DNA from: Flammeovirgaceae bacterium
Lineage (GTDB): Bacteria; Bacteroidota; Bacteroidia; Cytophagales; Flammeovirgaceae
Length of the DNA: 49,535 nt
Assembly: GCA_019634305.1 (NCBI GenBank)
Contig: JAHQVQ010000022.1
Span: 1 to 49,535, forward strand
Direction of reading: 5' to 3'
Part shown: positions 1 to 7,909 of the stretch, piece by piece
How positions within the stretch are numbered: the stretch's first letter is position 1
How the letters are laid out: each line of letters opens with the position of its first letter
Program-made: the position numbers and the translations under genes
The notes under the pieces: model-generated
What the model was told of the DNA's origin: nothing
The model's database searches: none
What the model saw: only the letters and a program-made list of their open reading frames with translations

Positions 1-360
1 GGTTATTTCTTTGAGCCTACTGTACTTACAGACGTAAGCCATGATATGAGCCTAATGATAGATGAAACTTTTGGGCCATTAATTGGAATTCAAAAAGTAA
101 GCAATGATGATGAAGCTATCGGCTGGATGCAGGATACAGAATATGGATTAACTGCAGCAGTATTTTCCGATGATGGTAAACGAGCAGAAGAAATTTTGGA
201 AAAACTGGATGTAGGAACTGGCTACTGGAATTGTTCGGACAGAGTAAGTCCTAATCTTCCCTGGTCAGGCAGAAGAAAATCTGGTTTGGGCGCAACACTT
301 TCATATCAGGGAATCAGGGCTTTTGTACAGCCTAAGGCTTATCATTTGAGGGAGTGGTAA
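1..360 (+). CDS. Aldehyde dehydrogenase, C-terminal part (5' end outside window)
   Basis: The frame is open from base 1, so this is the last 119 residues of a longer protein. It begins GYFFEPTVLTDV and continues with DETFGP, the hallmark segment of NAD(P)-dependent aldehyde dehydrogenases near the C-terminal end of the catalytic domain. The tail (GYWNCSDRVSPNLPWSGRRKSGLG, as separate motifs WNCSD and PWSGRRKSG) fits the conserved region where the family normally has N-x-P-W-G-G-x-K-x-S-G. The catalytic Cys and Glu lie upstream and are not visible, so the substrate cannot be assigned. The family oxidises aldehydes to acids in the cytosol. An unknown membrane protein gene follows 28 bases later on the same strand. 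Confidence 0.9.
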   Translation, partial: GYFFEPTVLTDVSHDMSLMIDETFGPLIGIQKVSNDDEAIGWMQDTEYGLTAAVFSDDGKRAEEILEKLDVGTGYWNCSDRVSPNLPWSGRRKSGLGATLSYQGIRAFVQPKAYHLREW

Positions 361-388
361 TGTTTAGAAAAAAAACAGGTGAAAAATT

Positions 389-1054
389 TTGAATAAATTC
401 TTATTGCATTCCCTTAAACACAAGAGGTTTATAAAACAAAGGTCAATCTCCACTCTGAGTATATTTTTTACTCTTAATCTTATTCTTACTATTCTAGGTT
501 ACCTGAATAATGAAAAAGACTTTACCTATTTTATTAAAGGGGATTTTAGCATTATACTAAACCTTCTCGTATTATTCGTAATTATTTTAAGTATTGATAA
601 TTTATATAAGGATTATAAATCAAGAATTAAGATCGACCAGGCCTGGTTGGATAAATCTGATACCATTGACCTTTTAGTCAAAAAAGGTTTTCAGAAACGA
701 AAAAGCCTTAAATTTGAGGAATTATCAAGATATAATATTTATTTAGAAAAGTCTTTAAATGGCTATATTTTCAGGATTTATGATTTCCATAAAGATGAGC
801 CATTAATTACAACAGGGTGTATCCAGAAGGGAAAAATTAATGTTGATATTTTTATTAAAAAATATGGTTGTTGGTATAATGTCCTAAAAAAGTACAATGG
901 AATAAAATTAATCCGCCTAGACTATAGAACTGATTTCGAATCTATCCAATCAAAAAACATTGATTCGACTATTGATAACTTGTTGAATTTGATAAAGTCT
1001 GAGATGTTAAAGCCTGTTCCAATAGAACTTAAAGAATTTAACCTTGCCACCTAA
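389..1054 (+). CDS. Unknown protein with two N-terminal membrane segments
   Basis: I do not recognise this 221-residue protein. The start is a TTG preceded by AGGTG about eight bases upstream, an unusually good ribosome-binding site for this group. Two hydrophobic stretches at about residues 20-40 and 53-73 look like membrane spans; the rest is a Lys-rich, probably cytoplasmic domain with mixed alpha/beta character. It follows the aldehyde dehydrogenase gene by 28 bases and converges on rtcB with about 20 bases between stop codons, so it may be cotranscribed with the dehydrogenase. No catalytic motif is visible. The TTG start is the least certain part. Confidence 0.65.
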   Translation: MNKFLLHSLKHKRFIKQRSISTLSIFFTLNLILTILGYLNNEKDFTYFIKGDFSIILNLLVLFVIILSIDNLYKDYKSRIKIDQAWLDKSDTIDLLVKKGFQKRKSLKFEELSRYNIYLEKSLNGYIFRIYDFHKDEPLITTGCIQKGKINVDIFIKKYGCWYNVLKKYNGIKLIRLDYRTDFESIQSKNIDSTIDNLLNLIKSEMLKPVPIELKEFNLAT

Positions 1055-1075
1055 ATAAACAAATGAACAGGGATA

Positions 1076-2476
1076 TTAATCCCCATCCATTCTTACTACT
1101 CTTGGTGTAAATTTTCCAATCACTTCAATAAGATTTTTCTGGAAACTCATTACCTTATTAATATCCTTATAGGCAATTGGAGCCTCATCAAGCCCACCTC
1201 CTATCAAATCAATTTGATTACTTTTTAGTAACTTTTTCAACTCGCTTTTGGTGATGGATTCCCGGGCTTGCCTTCGAGACATTTGTCTTCCTGCTCCATG
1301 AGAAGCAGAGTTTATGGCATCCTCATTCCCCTTTCCCCGAACTATAAAACCAGGCGCAGTCATGGAACCGGGAATAATACCCAAAACATCCTTTTGAGCG
1401 GGAGTCGCTCCCTTCCTGTGAACAATCACTTCTTTGCCATTTAGCATTTCCTTCCAGGCAAAATTGTGATGATTTTCTACCACTGCCAATGGCTTTTCAC
1501 CTAGAGCTTTGCCCAACCTTTTATGGATCTGATCATGGCAGGCAGAAGCATAATCTCCAGCCAGATTCATGGCCAGCCAATATTCCATCCCTTCTTCTTT
1601 ATCCAGATCGAGCCAGGCCAGATGTTTGGCTTCCTTAGGTAAATGACAAATACTTATCGCTAAATCTGTAAAATGTTTGGCTATAGTTGCTCCCAGTCCT
1701 CTGGAACCAGAATGAGATAAAACTCCAACATATTTTCCAATGGGCAAATTAAATTCATTAGATTCATCCAGAATTTCAATTTCTCCAAATTCAACAAAAT
1801 GATTCCCCGATCCTGAAGATCCGATTTGCTTATAAGCTTTATCCTTCAATCCTCTCACTACTGAAATCTCATTGAATTCCTTCCGGTCCAGAATGGCATC
1901 ATCCATTGGTTTATCAAAGCCATTTCCCGCTCCAAATACCGTATTGTCACCCAAATACTTTCTTAGGATATTGGTATGTCGGTTGATGTAATTTTCAGGC
2001 ATCTGGTAAATAGACAAGCACATTCTGCACCCGATATCCACCCCTACTCCAAAAGGAATTACTGAATTTTCTGTAGCCAAAACACCACCAATTGGCAACC
2101 CATAGCCCTGGTGAGCATCTGGCATTAAAGCCCCGGCAATGGTTACAGGTAACTTCATGGCCACATCCATTTGCTTTCTCGCCCCTTCTTCAATTTGCTC
2201 ACTTCCAAAAACAGGGTAATTTTCTCCTTCTTCTTTTAAGGGAATTTCCATGTTTTTAATGGTAGGGGCAATCAAAGCCTCAGCAATTCTGCCCAAAGTT
2301 TCATTTTCCAGAAAATTTTCTGGTTTTTCTAAAATGGATTTTAATAAATCTAGTTTTTCAATTAGGGAACTTCTTTTATAGGCTTTCCCGACAAGGTTAA
2401 TCGCAAGCCCAATAACTTTTCCCTGAGGATATCCCATTTTCCTCAAATCACTTCCTCTCAATTTTAATCTTCCCAT
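1076..2476 (-). CDS. rtcB: RtcB-type RNA-splicing ligase
   Basis: This 466-residue protein carries the full set of RtcB landmarks. RtcB joins RNA 2',3'-cyclic phosphate or 3'-phosphate ends to 5'-OH ends using GTP and manganese, acting in tRNA and rRNA repair. Visible motifs are PDAHQGYG (residues 119-126), VDIGCRM with the metal-binding Asp and Cys (146-152), SGSGNHFVEF (221-230), SHSGSRGLG (254-262), VENHHNFAW (333-341), HRKGATPA (353-360) and SHGAGR (392-397), whose His393 corresponds to the residue that is guanylylated. Length is slightly below the archaeal type. No rtcA, prfH or rtcR is adjacent. The start ATG lies only 13 bases after a T-run that follows a hairpin, the second of two tandem terminator-like structures, so expression is probably set by read-through in the leader described separately. 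Confidence 0.96.
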   Translation of the reverse strand: MGRLKLRGSDLRKMGYPQGKVIGLAINLVGKAYKRSSLIEKLDLLKSILEKPENFLENETLGRIAEALIAPTIKNMEIPLKEEGENYPVFGSEQIEEGARKQMDVAMKLPVTIAGALMPDAHQGYGLPIGGVLATENSVIPFGVGVDIGCRMCLSIYQMPENYINRHTNILRKYLGDNTVFGAGNGFDKPMDDAILDRKEFNEISVVRGLKDKAYKQIGSSGSGNHFVEFGEIEILDESNEFNLPIGKYVGVLSHSGSRGLGATIAKHFTDLAISICHLPKEAKHLAWLDLDKEEGMEYWLAMNLAGDYASACHDQIHKRLGKALGEKPLAVVENHHNFAWKEMLNGKEVIVHRKGATPAQKDVLGIIPGSMTAPGFIVRGKGNEDAINSASHGAGRQMSRRQARESITKSELKKLLKSNQIDLIGGGLDEAPIAYKDINKVMSFQKNLIEVIGKFTPRVVRMDGD

Positions 2477-2489
2477 GATATTTTTGTAT

Positions 2490-2520
2490 AAAAAAAGCCC
2501 GAATAATAATTATCCAGGCT
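2490..2520 (-). terminator. Second terminator hairpin (T2) just before rtcB
   Basis: On the minus strand AGCCTGGATA pairs with TATTCGGGCT (10 pairs, two G-T wobbles, five-base loop), followed by a run of seven T. It sits 13 bases before the rtcB ATG. Its position directly in front of a gene argues for a conditional terminator. Its 5' arm can alternatively pair with the 3' arm of the preceding hairpin. Confidence 0.7.
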
Positions 2521-2537
2521 ATGAATTATTTTGAAAT

Positions 2538-2566
2538 AAAAAAGCCCGAACAGAAGGTTCAGGCTT
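2538..2566 (-). terminator. First terminator hairpin (T1) of the rtcB leader
   Basis: On the minus strand AAGCCTGAAC pairs with GTTCGGGCTT (10 pairs, one wobble) around a five-base loop, and the T-run follows directly. The 5' arm plus loop is also perfectly complementary over 13 nt to the end of the upstream leader ORF, so an alternative structure would remove this terminator. It could also simply end transcripts from the upstream hydrolase gene. Confidence 0.8.
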
Positions 2567-2611
2567 AGAATTTTATATTTTGAATAATACAAATACTACC
2601 TGAACCTTCTG
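2551..2611 (-). promoter_or_regulatory. Antiterminator pairing in the rtcB leader
   Basis: CAGAAGGTTCAGG (plus coordinates 2599-2611, read on the minus strand) and CCTGAACCTTCTG (2551-2563) are exact complements with a 35-nt loop. The first copy covers the last sense codons of the leader ORF, ending at its TAG. A ribosome at the stop codon would hide it and allow T1 to form; a ribosome stalled earlier would leave it free and block T1. With T1 blocked, its 3' arm can pair with the 5' arm of T2 (TTCGGGCT with AGCCTGGA, two wobbles), blocking T2 too. Confidence 0.6.
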
Positions 2612-2670
2612 AGTTCAAATCCAGCAAAATGCTTGCTGTTGTGGTTGATATTTATATTAAAAAGTAGCAT
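2596..2670 (-). CDS. Putative 24-residue leader peptide of rtcB
   Basis: The ORF reads MLLFNININHNSK followed by HFAGFELRRFR and a TAG stop. It is rich in Asn (4 of 24), Phe (4) and Arg (3), with two His, and the Arg codons near the end are AGA, AGG, AGG. Its final five codons contain the antiterminator strand, the usual geometry of ribosome-mediated attenuators. The same frame is open further upstream to an ATG at 2745, nine bases beyond the hydrolase stop, so a 49-residue version is possible; the short form is preferred because a candidate promoter lies in between. There is no clear Shine-Dalgarno sequence. No function is expected for the peptide other than being translated. Confidence 0.55.
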   Translation of the reverse strand: MLLFNININHNSKHFAGFELRRFR

Positions 2671-2689
2671 CTTTAGATGTGATTTGCTG

Positions 2690-2720
2690 CAAAAGAATAG
2701 TATTTTTTGAATTATCAAAG
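2690..2720 (-). promoter_or_regulatory. Candidate promoter for the rtcB leader
   Basis: On the minus strand a TTTG (-33-like) is followed 18 bases later by TTCTTTTG, which differs from the Bacteroidota -7 consensus TAnnTTTG at one defined position. Transcription would then begin about 10-15 bases before the leader ORF. This is motif matching only. Confidence 0.35.
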
Positions 2721-2753
2721 TAAAATTAAAAGTTTTTACCAGCATCCAAACCC

Positions 2754-3791
2754 TTACTTTACATCATAAGGCAATTCATCTACAGGTTGTAAATTCATTA
2801 CTTCACCTAAAAACACCATAGAAGAATCTCGTACTTCCTGCCAATTCGTTGACACATACTTAGAGGCAATTACATGTTCCCCAGCTTCCGGGAATGGCAT
2901 ATTCACTTTAAGAGAATCGGGGGTTCCCAACTGACCAAACATTTTACGCATAGCTCTTACTGAAACTACCTGATCTTGTAATTCTTCATTTTTATAATAA
3001 TATCCTAGAAAGACCGGGCATTTTACTTTGGAAAAAATTTCTGGTTTCATCAATTCGGTAACTAAAGAAGATAAAGTGACTAGCCCTTCTATTCTATATT
3101 TTGTACTCCAATAATTTTCCTGAATCTCATATTTTGGAGTAAAACCTGCATAGTCGGAACCCATCACCACTCTCCCAACTTGTAAGCCCCACTGATCAGC
3201 TAGAAGTTTTGCGTTAGGATCATAGAAATCCACTAATGGGGAATATAGTACTAAACCAGCGATTTCAGGGTTTTCAGCAGCCAAGTAAATTCCAAACATT
3301 GCTCCAGTTGAAGTCCCCATTACAATAACCTGCTCTCCTATTTCTTTGCCAATGGCTATTGCCTTTTTTGCCGATTCTAAGAAGTTTTCAGGAGTTAGGT
3401 TAAAAAAAACATCCTCCTCCTGTATGCCATGCCCTTCCAATCGGGAAAGGTATAAGTTACAACCATAATATTTGGCTACTTCCATATGAAGAGGTTCCCC
3501 TTCACCCTGAGATGCTGAAAAACCATGTAGATAAACGATACTATAAGGAGTTTTCTCCTTTTTGTTTTCATTTGCCCAGATAATCCTTGCCTGATTATTT
3601 TCCTTAATGCCCGATACCGAAGCTTCAGATTGATTTATCTTTTTTTCCAGTTCAACTAAATTTCCATTCATTTCTGGCAATTCTCCATTCATATTCTTAA
3701 TTTTTATTTTTGGTCCGAAATAATAGACCAATACCAAAATAATTATGGCCCCTCCTACCCCTCCAAATAACCATTTGAGTACTTTTAGCAT
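2754..3791 (-). CDS. Membrane-anchored alpha/beta hydrolase
   Basis: A 345-residue serine hydrolase of the alpha/beta fold, of the lysophospholipase/esterase-like type. An N-terminal hydrophobic segment (about residues 10-27) should anchor it in the inner membrane with the catalytic domain outside the cytoplasm. YLHGF near residue 88 is the oxyanion-hole motif, GTSTG near residue 160 is the nucleophile elbow with the catalytic Ser, and GEHVI near residue 307 supplies the catalytic His. The substrate is unknown. It lies upstream of rtcB on the same strand, 277 bases away, separated by the attenuator-like region; the permease terminator lies upstream of it, so it probably has its own promoter. 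Confidence 0.85.
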   Translation of the reverse strand: MLKVLKWLFGGVGGAIIILVLVYYFGPKIKIKNMNGELPEMNGNLVELEKKINQSEASVSGIKENNQARIIWANENKKEKTPYSIVYLHGFSASQGEGEPLHMEVAKYYGCNLYLSRLEGHGIQEEDVFFNLTPENFLESAKKAIAIGKEIGEQVIVMGTSTGAMFGIYLAAENPEIAGLVLYSPLVDFYDPNAKLLADQWGLQVGRVVMGSDYAGFTPKYEIQENYWSTKYRIEGLVTLSSLVTELMKPEIFSKVKCPVFLGYYYKNEELQDQVVSVRAMRKMFGQLGTPDSLKVNMPFPEAGEHVIASKYVSTNWQEVRDSSMVFLGEVMNLQPVDELPYDVK

Positions 3792-3912
3792 AGTTTAATT
3801 TTTAAATTTCCTTTTTTCCTTTTAGGAATTTAGTCTTTCCAAATAAATGTGTTTTTAGACAAAAAAACACATCATTCCAGATTTCTCCTAAAAATAATTT
3901 TTTGGAAGGAAG

Positions 3913-3939
3913 AAAAAAAGGGTTGTGGAAACAACCCTT
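3913..3939 (-). terminator. Rho-independent terminator after the permease gene
   Basis: AAGGGTTGT and ACAACCCTT form a perfect 9-bp stem with a four-base loop, and on the minus strand a seven-T run follows. It lies about 20 bases after the stop codon of the 809-residue permease gene and would end that transcript before the hydrolase gene. Confidence 0.9.
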
Positions 3940-3960
3940 AAAAATTTCTGTTTAATTATT

Positions 3961-6390
3961 CTATTCGTAACGAAGAGAATCAATTGGATTAGCCAAAGCA
4001 GCCTTTATAGTCTGATAACTTACCGTAAAAAGAGAAATTACCACCACAATTCCACCTGCCAGTAAGAAAAGTAAAAGATTAATATCAATTCTATAGGGAA
4101 AACTATTAAGCCAAAAGTCCATCAAAAGATAAGTAATGGGCGTAGCAATCAGAATTGCAATCAAAATTAGAACTACAAATTCTTTAGAAAGTAAAAACAG
4201 GATATGGAGGATACTGGAACCAAAAACTTTCCTTACTCCTATTTCCTTAGTTTTTTGCTGAGCGGTAAATGCAGAAAGGCCGAATAAACCAAGACAGGCT
4301 ATAAAAATCGCCAGAATAGAAAATATGCTAAATACCTGACCAAACCTTTCTTCAGCCTTATATTGTTTATTGAAAAAATCGTCTAAAAAGAAAAATTCAA
4401 AAGGATTGCCTGGGAAAAATGTTAACCATTCTGTACCTATTTTTTCCATTACCTCATTTACCTTTCCAGTCTGTATTTTTATTGAAAAGAAAGAATTGCT
4501 TCCTTCCGAAAGCCTGTAAACTATTGGTGTAGTAGTATTTTTTAAAGACATTTGATGATAATCGGCAATTACACCAATTACTATCCCGGTATCTCCTCCA
4601 ACAGCCACTCTTTTTTGAATGGCATCCTGTAAATTTTTAAATTGTAATAGCATTGCAGTGGATTCATTGAGAATAAACCCTTCTTTATCTGACTCAACAT
4701 CTTTGGAAAAATTTCTACCTGCCAAAACTTCAATATCAAAAGCATCGAGATAATCATAATCCATTCCAACATTATAAATTGTAGTACTACTTTCCGGTCC
4801 TCCCTGCAGTCGTCTAATTCCCCGAGTCCAATAAATTTCATCTCCAGGAACATTCGATGAGGCCGAAATATGCTTAATACCACTTTCACGAATCATTTCA
4901 TTTTTAAATACCTGCAATTTATTTTGGTAAGTTGAATCAATTACTTGTGGTCCACGAATCACCAAGGTCTGATCTATATCAAAACCGAGGTCCTGATTTA
5001 GCATAAAATTAATTTGCTGGTAAACTGCAATAGTTCCGGCAATCAATAATACAGATGCTCCAAATTGAAATACCACAAGAGATTTTCTCAAGAAAACTCC
5101 TTTACTAGAAGTACTCAGTTTTCCTTTTAAAACAGTAACTGGCTGAAATCCAGACAAAACTATTGCCGGATAAAACCCAGAAAGCAAAGCACCGATAAGA
5201 AACATAGCAGCTAAGGCAAGCCAAAACCAGGATTGCATGAAAAACAAGAACGAAACAGGTTTACCAGTTAACTCCTGAAAATAAGGCAAAGCCAAAGAAA
5301 CCATAATAATGGCTAAAATTATGGCAGCAATATTTAAGATAGCTGATTCAAACAAAAATTGCCTAATCAATTGTAACCTGTAAGCACCTAAAGTTTTTCT
5401 TACTCCTACTTCATTTGCCCTGTCCACAGCCCTGGAAGTAGATAAATTCACATAATTCACCCATGCTATTATCAAGGTGAAAAGCGCTATGATAATAAGA
5501 AAATATACTACATTACCATCTCCCTGTTCTTCAGGTTCAGATTCTTGTAATAAATCGGAATACAAGTGAATATCTAAAAGAGGTTGTAAGATAAAAGCCT
5601 GTTTAAAATTATACTTTTCCCAATCTTCTCCTCTCACTTTTTCCAAATGATTATCCCATTTTTCCTGAAATGCCAGGTAATCCACACCGTCTTTCAATAA
5701 AACATAAGTATTGAAATCGTACCAACCCCATGAGGTTTCACTTCCATTCTCTGAAAGATTATTCAAGGTTTCATAAGACAATAAAAAATCGAATTTGATA
5801 TGCGAATTTTCAGGTAAATCAGCCATTACTCCTGAAACCTCAAATTCTTCCTGGCTCCAGGCCGCCAAAGAAACTATCTTACCCATAGCATCTTCTCCTT
5901 TAAAATATTTTTTTGCAGCACTTTCCGAAATCACCAACTTATTAGGCTCTACTAAAGCTGTTTTTGCATCCCCAATTAAAAGATCATAAGAAAAAACATC
6001 GAAAGTAGAAGGTGAAGCATATTGCATCTTTTCTTCACGGAAATTGACCTGATTTCCTTGTGGATCAACATATGTAATAACTCCACTAATTGGGAACAGC
6101 CTCGTAAACTCCTCCACTTCAGGGAAATTATTTTTCAGTTCGGGTCCAACAGCGGGAACTGCCGCAGCACACTCAAACGACTTTCGTTCATTTTGCCAAT
6201 TATCATAGCGGATTCTGTATATCCTTTCAGCATTATCATGAAAGGTATCATAACTCAATTCATAATTTACATACTGGAGAATCAACAAACAAGAAGACAT
6301 CCCTATGGCGAGTCCTAAGATATTTATTGTTGAAAAAATTTTATTCTTAAAAAGTGTCCGGAAAGCTATTTTCAGGTAGTTTCGAATCAT
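3961..6390 (-). CDS. MacB/FtsX-family ABC transporter permease
   Basis: An 809-residue permease with the double MacB/FtsX architecture common in Bacteroidota. The N-terminus MIRNYLKIAFRTLFKNK and the first membrane helix (about 20-40) are typical, followed by a large periplasmic core (about 45-285), three helices (about 290-420), a second helix and core (about 435-670), and three C-terminal helices (about 685-800) ending NPIDSLRYE. The motif NLSTSRAVDRANEVGVRKTLG and its second-half counterpart TKEIGVRKVFG mark the cytoplasmic coupling helices. These proteins usually work with a separate ATPase to move lipoproteins, peptides or antimicrobials or to transmit force; no ATPase gene is adjacent. 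The gene is monocistronic, with its own terminator. Confidence 0.93.
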   Translation of the reverse strand: MIRNYLKIAFRTLFKNKIFSTINILGLAIGMSSCLLILQYVNYELSYDTFHDNAERIYRIRYDNWQNERKSFECAAAVPAVGPELKNNFPEVEEFTRLFPISGVITYVDPQGNQVNFREEKMQYASPSTFDVFSYDLLIGDAKTALVEPNKLVISESAAKKYFKGEDAMGKIVSLAAWSQEEFEVSGVMADLPENSHIKFDFLLSYETLNNLSENGSETSWGWYDFNTYVLLKDGVDYLAFQEKWDNHLEKVRGEDWEKYNFKQAFILQPLLDIHLYSDLLQESEPEEQGDGNVVYFLIIIALFTLIIAWVNYVNLSTSRAVDRANEVGVRKTLGAYRLQLIRQFLFESAILNIAAIILAIIMVSLALPYFQELTGKPVSFLFFMQSWFWLALAAMFLIGALLSGFYPAIVLSGFQPVTVLKGKLSTSSKGVFLRKSLVVFQFGASVLLIAGTIAVYQQINFMLNQDLGFDIDQTLVIRGPQVIDSTYQNKLQVFKNEMIRESGIKHISASSNVPGDEIYWTRGIRRLQGGPESSTTIYNVGMDYDYLDAFDIEVLAGRNFSKDVESDKEGFILNESTAMLLQFKNLQDAIQKRVAVGGDTGIVIGVIADYHQMSLKNTTTPIVYRLSEGSNSFFSIKIQTGKVNEVMEKIGTEWLTFFPGNPFEFFFLDDFFNKQYKAEERFGQVFSIFSILAIFIACLGLFGLSAFTAQQKTKEIGVRKVFGSSILHILFLLSKEFVVLILIAILIATPITYLLMDFWLNSFPYRIDINLLLFLLAGGIVVVISLFTVSYQTIKAALANPIDSLRYE

Positions 6391-6564
6391 GATTAGTCTG
6401 AAGTGTTATGAAAGAAATAAATTCAATCTGGTTAGAAATTCATTTTCTATTACAATTAGCAAAAGATTATGGAAACTTAAAAAGTTATTTTGGCAAATGA
6501 ATAATTTTCAGGGCTAGGTGGTAAAAAACCTGAAAGAGTGGATGGAATTAAAATAAACTAAAAG

Positions 6565-6618
6565 AAAAAAGTAGTACCTTCCCACCACCTATCAGGTAAA
6601 GATGAGGCATCGGGAAGG
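6565..6618 (-). promoter_or_regulatory. Hairpin with T-run in the permease leader
   Basis: On the minus strand CCTTCCC pairs with GGGAAGG around a 28-base segment that itself contains ACCT/AGGT; six T follow six bases after the stem. It lies about 175 bases upstream of the permease ATG, with no minus-strand gene before it. It could be a leader attenuator or the end of a small RNA. No known riboswitch consensus was recognised. Confidence 0.35.
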
Positions 6619-7094
6619 CATTAGCTTGATCAATTATTTAAATTACATTTCAAATATCACAAAAAGAATGCTAGGAAAAAATCACCATTTTTAAGGGATT
6701 TTAATCACTACTAGACTGAAAAGGAAGCAGTAAAATAAAGTACTTAAGACAATCATTTACAGGTATTTATTAAATATTTTATGGTGCGTTTTTTTTAAAA
6801 AAAAGAGTGAAATATGAATAAATTTGATTCTTATCATAAAACTTAGTAAAGTACAATTCACAGAAGATGATTACCATTGATCAAAAAATCACACCACTTA
6901 TATCCACCTAACGCCAAACAGCCCTACCTTTTAATCTTTCAATTTAGTACCATAAATTTAATATTAAGCGAAAATTACCTGGAAAATCAAAGGGCATGCC
7001 TGAGAATGGATGACTTTTACATTAAAAAATCAACCCATTTAGGGTTAATTTTTTAATGTTTTAATAGAGAATTTGTCCAAAGTAAGGGATTTTC

Positions 7095-7253
7095 ATGCGA
7101 GAAGAATTAGATTTTGATTTAGGCAATTCAATTTTGACGAGAATAGTGGAGATTATTTACGGAAAAATTGGCTGGGCAGTCACCACTGGAAGCTTAGAGC
7201 AAAATCTACCATTCGCAGCCGAAACGTTCTACTTTAGACAACTTCAGATATAG
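7095..7253 (+). CDS. Possible small ORF, 52 codons, unknown
   Basis: An ATG-to-TAG ORF beginning MREELDFDLGNS and containing IVEIIYGKIGWAVTTG. It is the only reasonable coding candidate in the 1.5-kb gap, but there is no clear ribosome-binding site and no recognisable motif. It may be chance or a remnant of a longer gene. Confidence 0.2.
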   Translation: MREELDFDLGNSILTRIVEIIYGKIGWAVTTGSLEQNLPFAAETFYFRQLQI

Positions 7254-7909
7254 ATTTTTCCAATTTCTGTCAAACAGTTTTTTTATATCCCAAAAAAGGT
7301 TTGAAAGAGGAACAAAAGCTTTTTATTAAAGGGTATTGAGAAAGTCTCCCGCTTAATTTATTCAACATTTTGAGCAATAGTTATCCAACATCAGTAAAGT
7401 TTTCTCATTTAGGGAATAGTATCATAATGAAAGTAATTTATTAAAAATTCCCAATTCACAAAAATTTTTAAATAAATCCTACCACAACTTACATCCTGCC
7501 AAACGAAGGTAAAAGATTGTTAATTATGCTTAACCAAACCGGGTAATACACCTAATTCTATATAATTTGGTACAAAATTCGGAGAATGGAATTAAATGAG
7601 GATATTTGTAACCTCAAATAAATTAAAAACAAGACTATAGTTTTTAAAAAACTTACATTGTACAGGTAATTTCAATACTTACTCTATAAAAGCTATCTAC
7701 ATAGCAACAACTCTTAGCGTAATATTGGGAAAACCTGGGATTAAAAATTTTATTTTAATAAACCTAATTATCAAAGAGTACTAACAATAAGATCTGGATT
7801 TATCTACGCCATGGTCTTTAGGATAAGCAAGTAATATTTCAAGCTTATTCCAAATAAAAAAATACTCTTTATAAGAAGTGTAAAATTTAAGTTTATTTAT
7901 TACAAACCT

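Larger units (their letters stand above)
6391..7909. other. 1.5-kb gene-poor intergenic region
   Basis: No convincing gene fills this gap between the divergently transcribed permease and surface-protein genes. It is AT-rich with many stop codons in all frames. It holds one hairpin followed by a T-run (6565-6618, minus) and one 52-codon ORF (7095-7253, plus), both listed separately. The rest may contain decayed sequence and the upstream control region of the 1500-residue surface protein. Confidence 0.6.

Noticed and set aside
2605-2640. A tRNA T-arm-like string (GAGTTCAAATCCAGC) on the plus strand
   Set aside because: No matching acceptor, D or anticodon arms could be built around it; the sequence is better explained as the minus-strand leader ORF and antiterminator.
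4581-4889. An ORF antisense or out of frame within the permease gene
   Set aside because: It lies wholly inside the well-supported 809-residue permease in another frame and has no family features.
6571-6625. A known riboswitch class in the permease leader
   Set aside because: The stem and loop sequences did not match the conserved cores of the SAM, cobalamin, TPP, fluoride or preQ1 classes I could recall.
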